The notes under the pieces: model-generated | What the model saw: the letters and a program-made list of their open reading frames with translations, nothing else | Told to the model about the DNA's origin: nothing | Databases searched by the model: none | Origin: Pelagophyceae sp. CCMP2097 | Taxonomy: Eukaryota; Sar; Pelagophyceae | DNA: 64,000 nucleotides | Assembly: GCA_026770575.1 (NCBI GenBank) | Contig: MU657169.1 | Coordinates: forward strand, 647,442 to 711,441 | Direction: 5' to 3' | Translations under genes and position numbers: made by a program | Shown: one piece after another, positions 55,434 to 64,000 of the stretch | Layout: each line of letters starts with the position of its first letter | Numbering within the stretch: the stretch's first letter is position 1

Positions 55434-56178
55434 GGACCGGGCCGCATCCCCCCCGTGTACGCCGCGCCGCCTCACCCTCGTAAGCTTCTCAGCGATATGA
55501 ACTCACCGAGATCGAAATGCGGTAGTTTTCCAAGGCCAAAATTTCGTCAAAGAGAAAATTAATTTCAAGTCGCGTTGCTAAATAACTGGCGAATTCCGAA
55601 AACGACGTTTACGCGACGGAGGAGAAGTGGCAATCGTCGACGCGGCCTCTTCGGGTCACCCGATGCCCCAGCCGAGGGGAGACCCCGAGGCATCGACTGG
55701 TTTTTGAGAAGAAGGCATGCACAAATGCGATGCAACTTGACGTGCCCAAAACTTTAGGTGAGTTATAGACTGCACTTTGACTTCACGAACTTTATAAATC
55801 GAACTTGAGACTAGTTCTGACGAGCTGGCATGAACCGCTAGTTCTGACGAGAATTCCAAGACGTTACTTGGCGTTCCGACCACGTACGCTTTGTGATCTC
55901 GCCGAGAGGGCCCGCCGCCCTCCCCAGCAGCGGTGCCCCGAGCCGCACCCCCGACCTTCGCGATTTGTTGCCTCGAATCGCCAGAGGCTGCCCGCGGCCG
56001 CGAGCCGAGGCGCCGCTTGGGGCCCCGGCACCCCTGCGGAGTCGCCGCGTCGCCGGCGTGTGCACAAAAAGGCAAAAAAAAGGCTTCGTTGCGGAGATTC
56101 TGACGCGGCCTCGCCGAAAAATTGCTCGAAAGTGTTGAGAGGCCGGGAAAGGTCCCGATCCGGGCGCTGTGCGGTGCA
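55434..56178. other. Intergenic, AT-richer segment
   Basis: The divergent region between the LOTUS gene and the coiled-coil gene. 55500-55870 is AT-richer than most of the window and holds a direct repeat CTAGTTCTGACGAG (55811 and 55839 areas); 55880-56150 is GC-rich. No gene recognised. Confidence 0.5.
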
Positions 56179-58669
56179 ATGCGCCGCGTCAGCTACGGCA
56201 CGGCGGAGGATTCGGATGAGGACTCGGGGGGGTCGTACTTCGGCTTGCTGTCCTGCGGGGCCTTTGGGCAGTCGCGCGGCGGCGGCTCCAACTGTCTCGG
56301 CACATCTTTCTGCATGGACGCCCCGCCGGCAAACGCAAACGCCTACGACGTCGTCCTCGCCGTCGAGGCCGTCGAGGAGCTCAAAGCCGTCGCTTTGGCC
56401 GAGGAGCGCGCCCGAGACGCAGAGGCCAGGGCCCACGCCGCGTTACAACGCGCGTCGTCCGTCGAGGAGGTGCGCCCTCTTCAACCCCGCCGGTCGAGCT
56501 GAATCGTTTCCTAGATTGCGCTGAAGCGCTTCCTCGAGGCCGAGCAGCTCGCGAAGAAAGCAGAGGCCGAAGCGGTGAGCCCCCTGCAGATCCTCGTTGC
56601 TTGTTTGAACGTTCTGACTGCACCTTTGCACGCACGCTCGCCCGCAGGAGCGGCGCGTGGCCGGCGCGGCCGAGGCGGAGCGCCTGGCGCTGCTGCGCGC
56701 CGCGGAAGCGGAGCAGCAGGCGGAGAAGCGGGCCCTGGACGCCGAACGTATGGCAAAGGTCCGTCTCCAGAGGCGCCGCGCTCCAGGGGCCTTTGGCCGC
56801 CGCCGCCACCCGCGGTCTTCATCGCCGCATCCCGTAGGCGGCCGAGGCGCGGGCTGCGGCCGAGGTGGAGGCTTCCCAGGCGAGGCACCGCATGGCCGAA
56901 GTCGTCGCGGCCGAGGCGGCGGCGCGGCAGGCCGAGGCGGAGCGCATCTTCGCGGCCGCGGCGGCGGTGCGCGAGGAGGAGATGGGGCGCCTGGCGCTGG
57001 CGGCGGCAGCCGAACGTGAGGCGTACGAACAAGAGCGCGCCACCGCCGCCTTGGCAAAGGAGGAGGAATTCGCGCGCATGGCTCTCACGGCACTCGCGGA
57101 GCGCGACACGTTCGAGCGCGAGCGCGCCGCCGCCATCGCGGCCAAGGAGGCGGAGATGCAGCGCACGCACGAGGAGCGCGAGGCGGCAGCGCGCGCAAAG
57201 GAGGAGGAATTCGCGCGCCTCGCGCTGGAGGCGCAGGCGGAGCGCGTGGCGTACGAGCAGGAGCGCGTGGCGGTGGCGTTGGCCAAGGAGGAGGAGTTTG
57301 CGCGCATGGCTCTGACGGCGCTGGCGGAGCGCGACACGTTCGAGCGCGAGCGCGCGGCGGCCATTGCTGCAAAGGAGCTGGAGATGCAGCGGACGCACGA
57401 GGAGCGCGAGGCGGCGGCGCGGGCTAAGGAGGAGGAATTCGCGCACCTGGCTCTGGCCGCGCAGGCGGAGCGCGAAGTCTTTGAACAGGAGCGCACTGCC
57501 ACCATCATGGCAAAGGAGGCGGAACTCGAGCGCCTCGGCCTCCTCCACGCCGCCGAGCGCGACAAAGCCGAGCTCAACCTCGCAGAGGCGCGCAGGTGCG
57601 CCGGCTCGTGACGGCAAAGGCCCGTTTTGCTGAGGAGCATGACGCCCACTCTAGGTTGGCGACTGCGGCCGAGGCGGAGCGCCTTGTGGAGGCGGAGCGC
57701 CTAAAGGTCGAGGCAGCGAACGAGAAGAGTCGCGCTCTGGAGGCTGAAAAGAAGCGTTTGGAAGACGCGGACGCGGAGCGCCAGCGCCTCGCCGCCGCGA
57801 CGGCAGCGGCCGAGGCGGCGCGCGCCGCGGAAGTCGCGGCGCAGCTGGCGCGCACGGACGCGGAGAAGCAAGCCGAACTCGCCGAGCGCGGGGCTGCGGA
57901 GAAGCGCGCTTCGGTTCTGGCAGAGGAAGCCGTGCGCAACGAGCAGGAGCTCAAACGCACGCAGGCCGAGGCGGCCTCGGCGGGCGTGCGCGCGACGACG
58001 GCGGAGCAGCGCGCCAAGTTCATCTCGCGCGAGTCTCTTCGCCTGCTGGAGGAGGCGCGGTCAGCGCCGGTGACCCGGGCGCAGTTGGACAAGTTCAAGG
58101 CCCACCTGCTCGCAGGCATGGCCGTCACGAAGCACTGCCGCGACGGCACGTCGCGCTCGCGCCTGCTGTACAGCGACGCGTCGTACACGAAGATTGGGTG
58201 GAAGAACATGAACGGCGAGAAATCGAGGACGACGTCGATGTTTAACCTCAAGGACGTCATCAATGTCCGCGCGGCCACCGACGTCGACCCGGACCACGTC
58301 GGCTCCAAAGGCGCGTGCTCTTGGGACCGCCCCCGAGCGAATTGGGCCCCCGAGAAACGCGGGGACCGACGAGCGACCGGCGGCGCTCTAGGCCAGCGGC
58401 TCGCGGGCACGGAGACGCTGCGCAAGTGCGTCACCGGCCTCAGCTATAACAGGACCTTTTCCATGATCTTCAAGTACGTCTTTCGGCACCGAATTGATGC
58501 CGTCGGGAGTGGCCGGCGGGATGCGACGCCTCTCGCTAGGTCGCGCACCATCGACGTCGAGCTCTCCACCGAGCACGCGCGCATCTTCGCCGTCAAGTAC
58601 TTGGAGCACCTCATCGCCACCGCCAAGGGGCAGCCGCTGGCCTTAATGTCCGACACGCTCGAGTACTGA
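56179..58669 (+). CDS. Coiled-coil protein with C-terminal PH-like domain
   Basis: Seven exons: 56179-56469, 56515-56574, 56648-56758, 56838-57595, 57655-58310, about 58392-58463 and the last from about 58550 to 58669. All phases agree if the intron 58311-58391 uses GC-AG. The body is a long Ala/Glu/Arg coiled coil of tandem repeats: a 78-residue unit with ERDTFERERAAAIAAKE and RTHEEREAAARAKEEEFA occurs twice, near-identical in DNA (about 57050-57200 and 57290-57440). The last 130 residues (CRDGTSRSRLLYSDAS, MFNLKDVINVRAATD, RTIDVELSTEHARIF, VKYLEHL) have the pattern of PH-like domains with a C-terminal helix. Stramenopile proteins of this layout may bind phosphoinositides; the exact role is unknown. 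Confidence 0.85.
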
Positions 58670-58710
58670 CCGACACGCTCGAGTACTGAACGACGCGCTC
58701 GAGCACTGAA
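58651..58710. repeat. Three 20-bp tandem repeats at a stop codon
   Basis: CGACACGCTCGAGTACTGAC and near copies at 58651-58670, 58671-58690 and 58691-58710. The first contains the last codons and stop (DTLEY-stop) of the coiled-coil gene; the others repeat them after the stop. Confidence 0.9.
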
Positions 58711-58985
58711 CGACGCCAAGAGGGCCCCCGGACTCTCGGGAGGGCCCTCGTGAAGTTTCCCGAGCCGCCGGCGCTCCGAACACGCACCATCCCTGCTCTT
58801 AAAGAGCTCAGCGACACCCCCGTCGACGAACATTTCCGAGGTTGCAAAGGGCCGCCATCGACGCACGCGGGGTGTCGCATCGATCTTCGTAACGACTCTG
58901 TGACCCGCCCCCTTTTCCGCGGCGGGAGAGCCCCTTTGACAAGGGCCCTTGGACGAAAGCCCTTTAGTGTTAAGGGGAGCGCGGA
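58711..58985. other. Intergenic between convergent genes
   Basis: Mostly GC-rich sequence with a poly-purine/pyrimidine block and the 3' ends of both flanking genes. No gene recognised. Confidence 0.4.
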
Positions 58986-61565
58986 TCAGGAAACCAGATC
59001 GCGAATGTCGAAGATTTCGTCATTGGCGTCGTCCGTCTTCTGGACCATGTCGCTCCGCACGACGACGCACCGAAGCGCGGAGACGTCAAGCTCGCGCTGC
59101 GAACCTTCGGGGGCGAGGCGGTACTGCGTGCGGCCCTCGCGCTTGCCGCTCGCCCAAGTCCCCGCGGCCACGAGCGGGCAGAGGTGGCACCACTGGCAGT
59201 CGGGGACGAACTGCAGCACGAACCAGAACGTGGCCGCGTAGAGCGGCGGCGCGTCGTCTACGACGACGACTGCGTTGTACATCTTCGGCGCTTCCCCCGT
59301 CGCGGCGAAAACCCGCGCCGCCGCAGACCGCGCGGCGGCCACGACGCCGGCGTTGGCCCGCGCGCGCACCGAGAACTCGGCCTCGTGCGCCAGCCGCCGG
59401 CCCAAAACGCGCGGCGCCTCTGCCACTTCGAGTGTTTGACGCCTTGAAACTAAAGAAGCGAGCCAGACCGCGCCGTCGATGGGCCGTTGCGGCTCGAGCT
59501 GCGTCGGGGCGCCCGCTGCAAATTCGTACTTGCGCGCGGCTTCGGCGTAGGCCTCTTGGGCCGCGTCGCGGGACTCGTAAAACCCGAGGTAGTCGGAATT
59601 GCCTCCCGCGGTCAACTTCGCGGTAAAGCCAGACCCGCGAGGCGTGACGCCGCGCGGGAACGCCGGCAGCCAGCCCTCGGCGGCGTTGAAGCGTTTCGGC
59701 TTCTCCTCGGCGGCGTCGACTGTAGAAGGTCGTCGCTTGAGTCTCTTGGCCATCATGTAACAAGGGTACATGTCCTGTACTGGAGAGTTGGAAAACGACC
59801 ACGCACACAGACCCATCACGTCCGGGTCCGCGTCCGCCGCGCGGCCGTAGTCCGACGCTGAAACGGTGCGCGCCAAAGCAGCGCCGTCGATCTGCGCGAG
59901 GTCCGCGTACCGCTGCCGCCAAGCGGAAACCTTCTTCGCGCCGTGCCGCCGCAGCCGCGCGCCGGCGTCGTGCCACGGGTTGCCCGGCGGGTTGTACGTC
60001 GTGCAGTTGCGCCAGACCTGGTCAAAGTCGCGCTCTAAAGAGGCGAGCGAAGAGTATTCGTCTGCGACAAGTTTCCGACGCATCAGGCCAAAGTCCATGG
60101 GCCTCGAGATGACATCCAAGTAGTCTGAAACCAGCGCCGGGTCCACGGCCTCTTGGAATATGGCCGCGTCCTTGACGTCGAGAGCGGAGAGGTCCCAGAG
60201 TAAGACTCTTAAAGCCGTGCGCAGAGCGTACAACTGCGCCGCGGCGTCGTCGGTTCGCAAAGGCGCCGCCTCGAACCTCTTCCTAGACTTGCGCGCCGCC
60301 GCCTGCTCCTCTGCCGTCCTCGCGCGCGGCGTGGAGGCGTGCTGGGCGACGCAGCCTACTCGGACGAAGCCCATGGCCTCGTAGAAAGGAATCGCCATGT
60401 CTGTCGCCTGCAGAACGACGTAGTTATAAACACCCTTTTCTTCAAGGTCCGCCAACGCTAAAGCTAAAAGCGCGGCGCCGCAGCCGAGGCCCCCGAGGAG
60501 CGAAACTTCGGCAATCGTCGGGAAAATGACGCCCTCCGTCTCCGGGTCGCCGCCGCGCGGCTGCGCCTCGAGCTCGGCGGCGAGGTCGTTAGCGACGTCC
60601 ACCGCGCGGTCGCGCACGTCGTCGGCGGTGATGCCCGACGCCTGTGCTCTCGAATCCCAGCGGAGGTACGGGGCCCACGTCGTGTACGTCGTTAGCGCAA
60701 TAAACCCTTGAAGCCAGCCCTCGTCGCGCCTGCGCAGCTGCCAGCCGAAGAGCGGGTCGTCGACGGAGACGCGGTCCGCGCAGTACTCGAGCATGAGAGG
60801 TTTTGCGTCGTGCGGCGCCGCCGGCTGCAGCGGCACGCCGTCGCGCCGGCACTTCTCCGCGCGGCGCCACGCCGCCTCGCCCGTCAGCGAGAGCATCTCG
60901 CTCAGGTCGCGGTTCCAGGCGCCGCGGTCCGTGATGCATAGGAGCACGGACCCGTCGAGGTCCTTTGACGCCGCAGGGACCAGCTCCACGTCGTACGGCA
61001 TCGCGCGCATGGCGCCGCGCACCTTGCGCGCGGCCATCATACCCAGATCGTCCGAGTCCAGCGCGCGCGGCGCCGACGCCTGGGGCGCGTCGTCGCGGCG
61101 GGACCGCTTGGACACGCGGGCACCGTCGCGCCGCGGCCGCCGGGTCGCGCCGTCGCCGTCGTCGTCATCGTACGAGTCGTCGTCGTCGTCGACGACGGGC
61201 TTCTTCTTCCGCTTCCGCGCCGAGCCGCCGACGTCCGAAGAAGACGCCGGCGCCTCGGCACCGCCGCTCGCCTCGGCGGCGTCCTCCGCGCCGTCCTCCT
61301 CCGACGACGACGCGGGCGCCTCGGCCGCGGCGCTCGTCGTCGCGGTGCTCGTCGTCACGCCCGTGGTTGCTGCCGCCTCGGCCGGCTGCGCGGGCGGCCG
61401 GCTCTTGCCGTCCGTGGCGTCTGGACTTTGGGTGTCCGGCGCGGTGGGGCGCGGTGGGGCAACCTCGGTCTTGTTCAGCTCCGTCGGCTGGAGCGGGCCC
61501 TTGGCCTTGCCGAAGCTGAAAAAGTCGTACAAAGTTCGCTGCTTGGCCGGAGCTGCCGCCGACAT
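58986..61565 (-). CDS. PIP-box / GNAT / bromodomain / AP2-like chromatin protein
   Basis: Single exon, 859 residues. Residues 9-16 are QRTLYDFF, an exact PCNA-interacting (PIP) box. A low-complexity acidic/basic stretch (about 60-170, with RKRKKK) follows. At about 275-410 there is a GNAT acetyltransferase fold: WQLRRRDEGWLQGFIAL, the acetyl-CoA loop GGLGCGAALLALALADLEE and IPFYEAMGFVRVG. At about 450-545 there is a bromodomain (ISRPMDFGLMRRKL, WRNCTTYNPPGNPWH with the conserved Asn about 525). About 640-682 resembles an AP2/ERF fold (GFTAKLTAGGNSDYLGFYES). The layout suggests a chromatin acetyltransferase delivered to replication sites; this is inference. Confidence 0.85.
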   Translation of the reverse strand: MSAAAPAKQRTLYDFFSFGKAKGPLQPTELNKTEVAPPRPTAPDTQSPDATDGKSRPPAQPAEAAATTGVTTSTATTSAAAEAPASSSEEDGAEDAAEASGGAEAPASSSDVGGSARKRKKKPVVDDDDDSYDDDDGDGATRRPRRDGARVSKRSRRDDAPQASAPRALDSDDLGMMAARKVRGAMRAMPYDVELVPAASKDLDGSVLLCITDRGAWNRDLSEMLSLTGEAAWRRAEKCRRDGVPLQPAAPHDAKPLMLEYCADRVSVDDPLFGWQLRRRDEGWLQGFIALTTYTTWAPYLRWDSRAQASGITADDVRDRAVDVANDLAAELEAQPRGGDPETEGVIFPTIAEVSLLGGLGCGAALLALALADLEEKGVYNYVVLQATDMAIPFYEAMGFVRVGCVAQHASTPRARTAEEQAAARKSRKRFEAAPLRTDDAAAQLYALRTALRVLLWDLSALDVKDAAIFQEAVDPALVSDYLDVISRPMDFGLMRRKLVADEYSSLASLERDFDQVWRNCTTYNPPGNPWHDAGARLRRHGAKKVSAWRQRYADLAQIDGAALARTVSASDYGRAADADPDVMGLCAWSFSNSPVQDMYPCYMMAKRLKRRPSTVDAAEEKPKRFNAAEGWLPAFPRGVTPRGSGFTAKLTAGGNSDYLGFYESRDAAQEAYAEAARKYEFAAGAPTQLEPQRPIDGAVWLASLVSRRQTLEVAEAPRVLGRRLAHEAEFSVRARANAGVVAAARSAAARVFAATGEAPKMYNAVVVVDDAPPLYAATFWFVLQFVPDCQWCHLCPLVAAGTWASGKREGRTQYRLAPEGSQRELDVSALRCVVVRSDMVQKTDDANDEIFDIRDLVS

Positions 61566-62170
61566 TGCCACCCGCGCGGGGAAAGTTATCTCCAAATGCT
61601 CCGAGGTTTGTAATTTGAAAATTTTGAACGCGTTGCGAACAACGGTCCTGGATGTTCTGGCTGCGCTCGTCGCCCCGGCTCGAGGCTTGCGGGTGCGCTT
61701 TGGAAATAGCATCTTGTTACATGGAATCGTATCTCGCTCGGCAGCGCGCGCGTATCTCGCTCGGCAGCGCGCGAGCGAATGCACTCGTCGGCTGCGCACG
61801 TCTCGGAGACCGAGCCTCGGCGACGACGGCCGCAGCCGCGGGCTCGGCGCGGCGGGCTCAGGCAACCTTTGGGCGGCACATGTTGACCATGGGGATGGGG
61901 AACCTAGTGGGGCGATGGCGACGGGCGTTGGGGCACGTTCCCCGGGAGTGGCGGCGACGACGTCACTCAGGCGTGCGTCGAGCCTCGATGATGCCGCTCA
62001 CGACTCTGCCATCCCGCCGTTTCTGCCTCGGTGTTTCCCGGCATCCCCTGCGCGGTCTCTTCACCCGCCGCCGAGCGGGGACATCATGACGCAGTCGAGG
62101 TCGAGGGAGCCGACGGGCCTAATCCGCGCGTGAGACGGCTGCGCGGCCCCCGTTAGAGCGCTCAAAAAGT
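61566..62170. other. Intergenic with 23-bp tandem duplication
   Basis: Upstream of the chromatin gene. A 23-bp unit beginning CGTATCTCGCTCGGCAGC occurs twice in perfect tandem at 61728-61750 and 61751-61773. No gene recognised on either strand. Confidence 0.5.
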
Positions 62171-63124
62171 TTAAATGGCGCCGTCTGGACCACAGCTTGA
62201 GCACGCCGTACGAGTAGCACGGCAACCTATTCGATCGCAGTCGCGGTTGATTAACGGCAGCAAAAGCGCTTTTCGCAAGGCGCGCTTCTCTCGCAAAGGC
62301 GGAGGTTTTGCGCACTCGGGCTTGTCCTTTTTCCGGCGGAGCTCGGCGACGGCGTCCAAGGCGATGGCGAGGAGCATTGAGGGACGGAGATCGTTCAGGA
62401 CGTACTTGGCCGTGATGTTCACGGCCCCAAACGGCGGCGCCGTAAACGCCCCAATCTCCTGGTAGCCCGCCTCGTACCTGCGCCCAAAGCGTACCGCGCC
62501 AGCGGCGGCGGCTTTTGGCCACGCCGTCGTATGTGTTCGATTCCCACACGTAGTAATTTTAAGGCGCGGTCCGCCGCCGCGTCAACGTACATTTTTTCGC
62601 CGCCGGCCGCGCGGAACGCCGCCGTCATGTTCATGCCCCGCCTGGCGCGAACGCATCCTTGCAGGTCCGCACGTCTCAGCGAGGGACGGTCCCGTAAAAG
62701 TCCCTCCGGTGGCCTCACACGACGAGGGGCGCGGCGAGCTTGTTGCTCATGCGCATGGCCAGCGAGAGCTGGATGTCCAAACCGCCGTCGCGCTTGATGG
62801 CGAACTTGAGCAGTTTGGGCTTGCCGAGCAATTCAAGGTACGACGCGATCGCAGGGCCCCGCAGCTTCGCCCTACGCAGACGCATTTTGAAGACGTCGAG
62901 GGCCCGTCGTCAAGGACGCGGCGGCGCGCGAGTCTGGTTTGCGCTCGGCGCAGACGTGTTTGCGTGCCTACGACCCTTCATGTCGCAGAAGCCTCGTTTT
63001 GGTATTTATCCGCTGCAGACCACCGCCCGCTCACGGGTTGGAAGTAGACTGCGGCGAGGCAGACGAAGATGAGGGTGTAGAGCCGTCTGGCGGCGACGGC
63101 CGGGTGAGGATCATCCACCGCCAT
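62171..63124 (-). CDS. Signal-anchored protein of unknown function
   Basis: Starts at the ATG at 63124; exon 1 (63035-63124) encodes a signal anchor, ARRLYTLIFVCLAAVYFQP. A consensus GTGAGC donor leads in phase 0 to exon 2 (62719-62864, LRGPAIASYLELLGKPKL, LSLAMRMSNKLAAPLVV), then phase 2 to exon 3 (from 62641, GMNMTAAFRAAGGEKMYVDA). The exon 3 end near 62560-62480 could not be fixed; the last exon has YEAGYQEIGAFTAPPFGAV and KYVLNDLRPSMLLAIALDAV, then a basic, Cys-containing tail. No family recognised. Confidence 0.6.
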
Positions 63125-63544
63125 CTTCAGCTTGGCAGACGTCCCCGACGACGGCGCGATGGGCATGATGGAACCGGACGGCGCGCCGCGCCGCGCAGAG
63201 GCAAAAGGGGCGGAGAGCGTGCGGAGAGCGTGCGGAGATTGCCCGACCTCAAGTTGCCACCGACCGATATATTTTAGCGACTGGTCTGGCAGGGTGGCGG
63301 GTCGTGGCACACTCGGGCAAGCATGGGAGGACCAGAGGTCCGTCGCAATCATTGAGTCGTAATCAGCCATCCTGAAGACCAGTTTCCGGCGCCTCGCGTC
63401 ACACGCAGTCGGGGCGCACCAAAGCGCCCAAGAGGTCCGCGCAGCGCATAGGCCCCGCGACCGAGCCCAACCACTCAAAAAAAAGGTCGGGTCTTCAAGA
63501 AGCGTTAGTTGTTGGCACGCCGGGTGGCACGCTGACAGGGTGCG
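63125..63544. other. Intergenic with duplicated stop-codon segment
   Basis: Between two minus-strand genes. GCGTTAGTTGTTGGC occurs at 63502-63516 and 63542-63556; the second contains the stop and last codons of the right-hand gene. GGAGAGCGTGC repeats in tandem near 63211-63236. No gene recognised. Confidence 0.5.
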
Positions 63545-64000
63545 TTAGTTGTTGGCGCGGTCGACGACGACCCAGTGAGCACATGATACTGACTTTGGCT
63601 CCTTCTTGTTCGAGATGTTGTAGATCAAAACTTGCCCAGGCAGTTTGTTCTCGCTGGGCTTCGTCTCCCAGAGTAAATGGGTTGGGAGGGCGGTTTCTTT
63701 TTTCGCGTAACATCGTACGTTGACCTCGAAGGCGACAAGGACGCCACCTTTACGTCCGTTGCCGTCGATCTGCTTCAGGGTTTGCAGGTGTATCGTCTGG
63801 CCGGGGCCGCTTTCCGCGGCCCGCCGGTTGGCGTGAGCAACCACAGCTGCTTCTGCTTTCGCGGGAGTACCTAAAGAAAGCAGCGTTCGGACAGGAGGGC
63901 GCTGTTGGGGCGTCAGAGAGGCGCGCCTCCCCTCTTTCGCGCTTGCTGAAAGACGGGGTCGAGTCGCGGCGGAAGCTGCTGGGACGCACTCTTTTGGCCT
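63545..64000 (-). CDS. Partial gene at right edge, unknown function
   Basis: The last exon, 63545-63870, is complete; upstream exons lie at least partly beyond the window. The exon begins after a TTTCTTTAG acceptor with TPAKAEAAVVAHANRRAAES and continues QTLKQIDGNGRKGGVLVAFE and KLPGQVLIYNISNKKEP to SVSCAHWVVVDRANN. A beta-rich, soluble domain is likely. No family recognised. The final codons and stop are also found duplicated 40 bp downstream. Confidence 0.6.
   Translation of the reverse strand, partial: RPKECVPAASAATRPRLSASAKEGRRASLTPQQRPPVRTLLSLGTPAKAEAAVVAHANRRAAESGPGQTIHLQTLKQIDGNGRKGGVLVAFEVNVRCYAKKETALPTHLLWETKPSENKLPGQVLIYNISNKKEPKSVSCAHWVVVDRANN

Noticed and set aside
55656..56075. 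Minus-strand frame of about 140 codons between divergent genes
   Set aside because: Starts in GC-rich intergenic DNA, no recognisable domain, and spans the probable promoter of the coiled-coil gene.
62171..62720. TraB/GumN-like assignment for the signal-anchored protein
   Set aside because: GMNMTAAFRAAGGEKMYVDA resembles one TraB segment, but the GxxH motif and Arg/Glu pair are not found.
1..64000. CRISPR arrays, bacterial operons, insertion sequences, plasmid origins
   Set aside because: Spliceosomal introns, plastid-type presequences and eukaryote-specific genes throughout; no regularly spaced repeats or transposase seen.

Overview
This window is nuclear DNA from a GC-rich, gene-dense photosynthetic eukaryote, most probably a stramenopile (ochrophyte) alga and plausibly a pelagophyte of the Aureococcus/Pelagomonas type. 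Four things point there. There are two chlorophyll a/c-type light-harvesting genes, and at least one presequence (9512) and a second protein (34565) carry the secretory leader plus FAP/AFT junction of secondary plastids. Nearly every gene is interrupted by short GT-AG introns of about 40-200 nt, with GTGCGT-like donors. Many proteins are large domain mosaics. Two introns contain an identical 90-bp element, recalling the introners described in Aureococcus and Micromonas. The species call is inference; no rRNA or organelle marker is present.

Layout. 1-10.6 kb: a HisC-like PLP aminotransferase (cut by the left edge), a Golgi-type sulfotransferase, a proline-rich tail-anchored protein, an FG-GAP/integrin-alpha-like surface protein, and two light-harvesting proteins flanking a small acidic protein. 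11-16 kb: a long RNA-binding protein (RS domain, U2AF-like RRM, two CCHC knuckles, MYG-rich tract, two cold-shock domains) that carries both copies of the 90-bp element. 16-25.7 kb: an 8-blade WD40 protein, a WW/IQ/LRR protein spread over 4 kb, an ABCF2/ARB1 ribosome-biogenesis ATPase with an N-terminal SANT-like domain, and an ankyrin protein. 25.7-35 kb: an alpha/beta hydrolase related to phytyl-ester synthases, three uncharacterised proteins, malate dehydrogenase, a small membrane protein, an ABC1/UbiB kinase-like protein and a predicted plastid membrane protein.

35-48.5 kb: a roughly 2000-residue C2HC zinc-finger array with a MYND domain, flanked by the first of two MYND-RING-Sel1 paralogues (41.2 kb with an in-frame stop; 47.4 kb intact). 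Between the paralogues lie a SET protein, B9D1 (ciliary transition zone), a lysine-rich protein and a MORN protein. 48.6-64 kb: DPH6 (diphthamide synthesis, with RidA-like domains), a hairpin cluster, a LOTUS-domain RNA-binding protein, a coiled-coil/PH-like protein, a PIP-box/GNAT/bromodomain/AP2-like chromatin protein, a signal-anchored protein and a protein cut by the right edge.

Nothing suggests operons or a single pathway. Themes that recur are RNA metabolism and translation (RS-RRM-CSD, LOTUS, ABCF2, DPH6), zinc-finger/MYND/SET signalling, and plastid function. Exon joins were made by eye from reading-frame phase, splice dinucleotides and family consensus. Joins whose phase is stated agree to the base; others are marked approximate.
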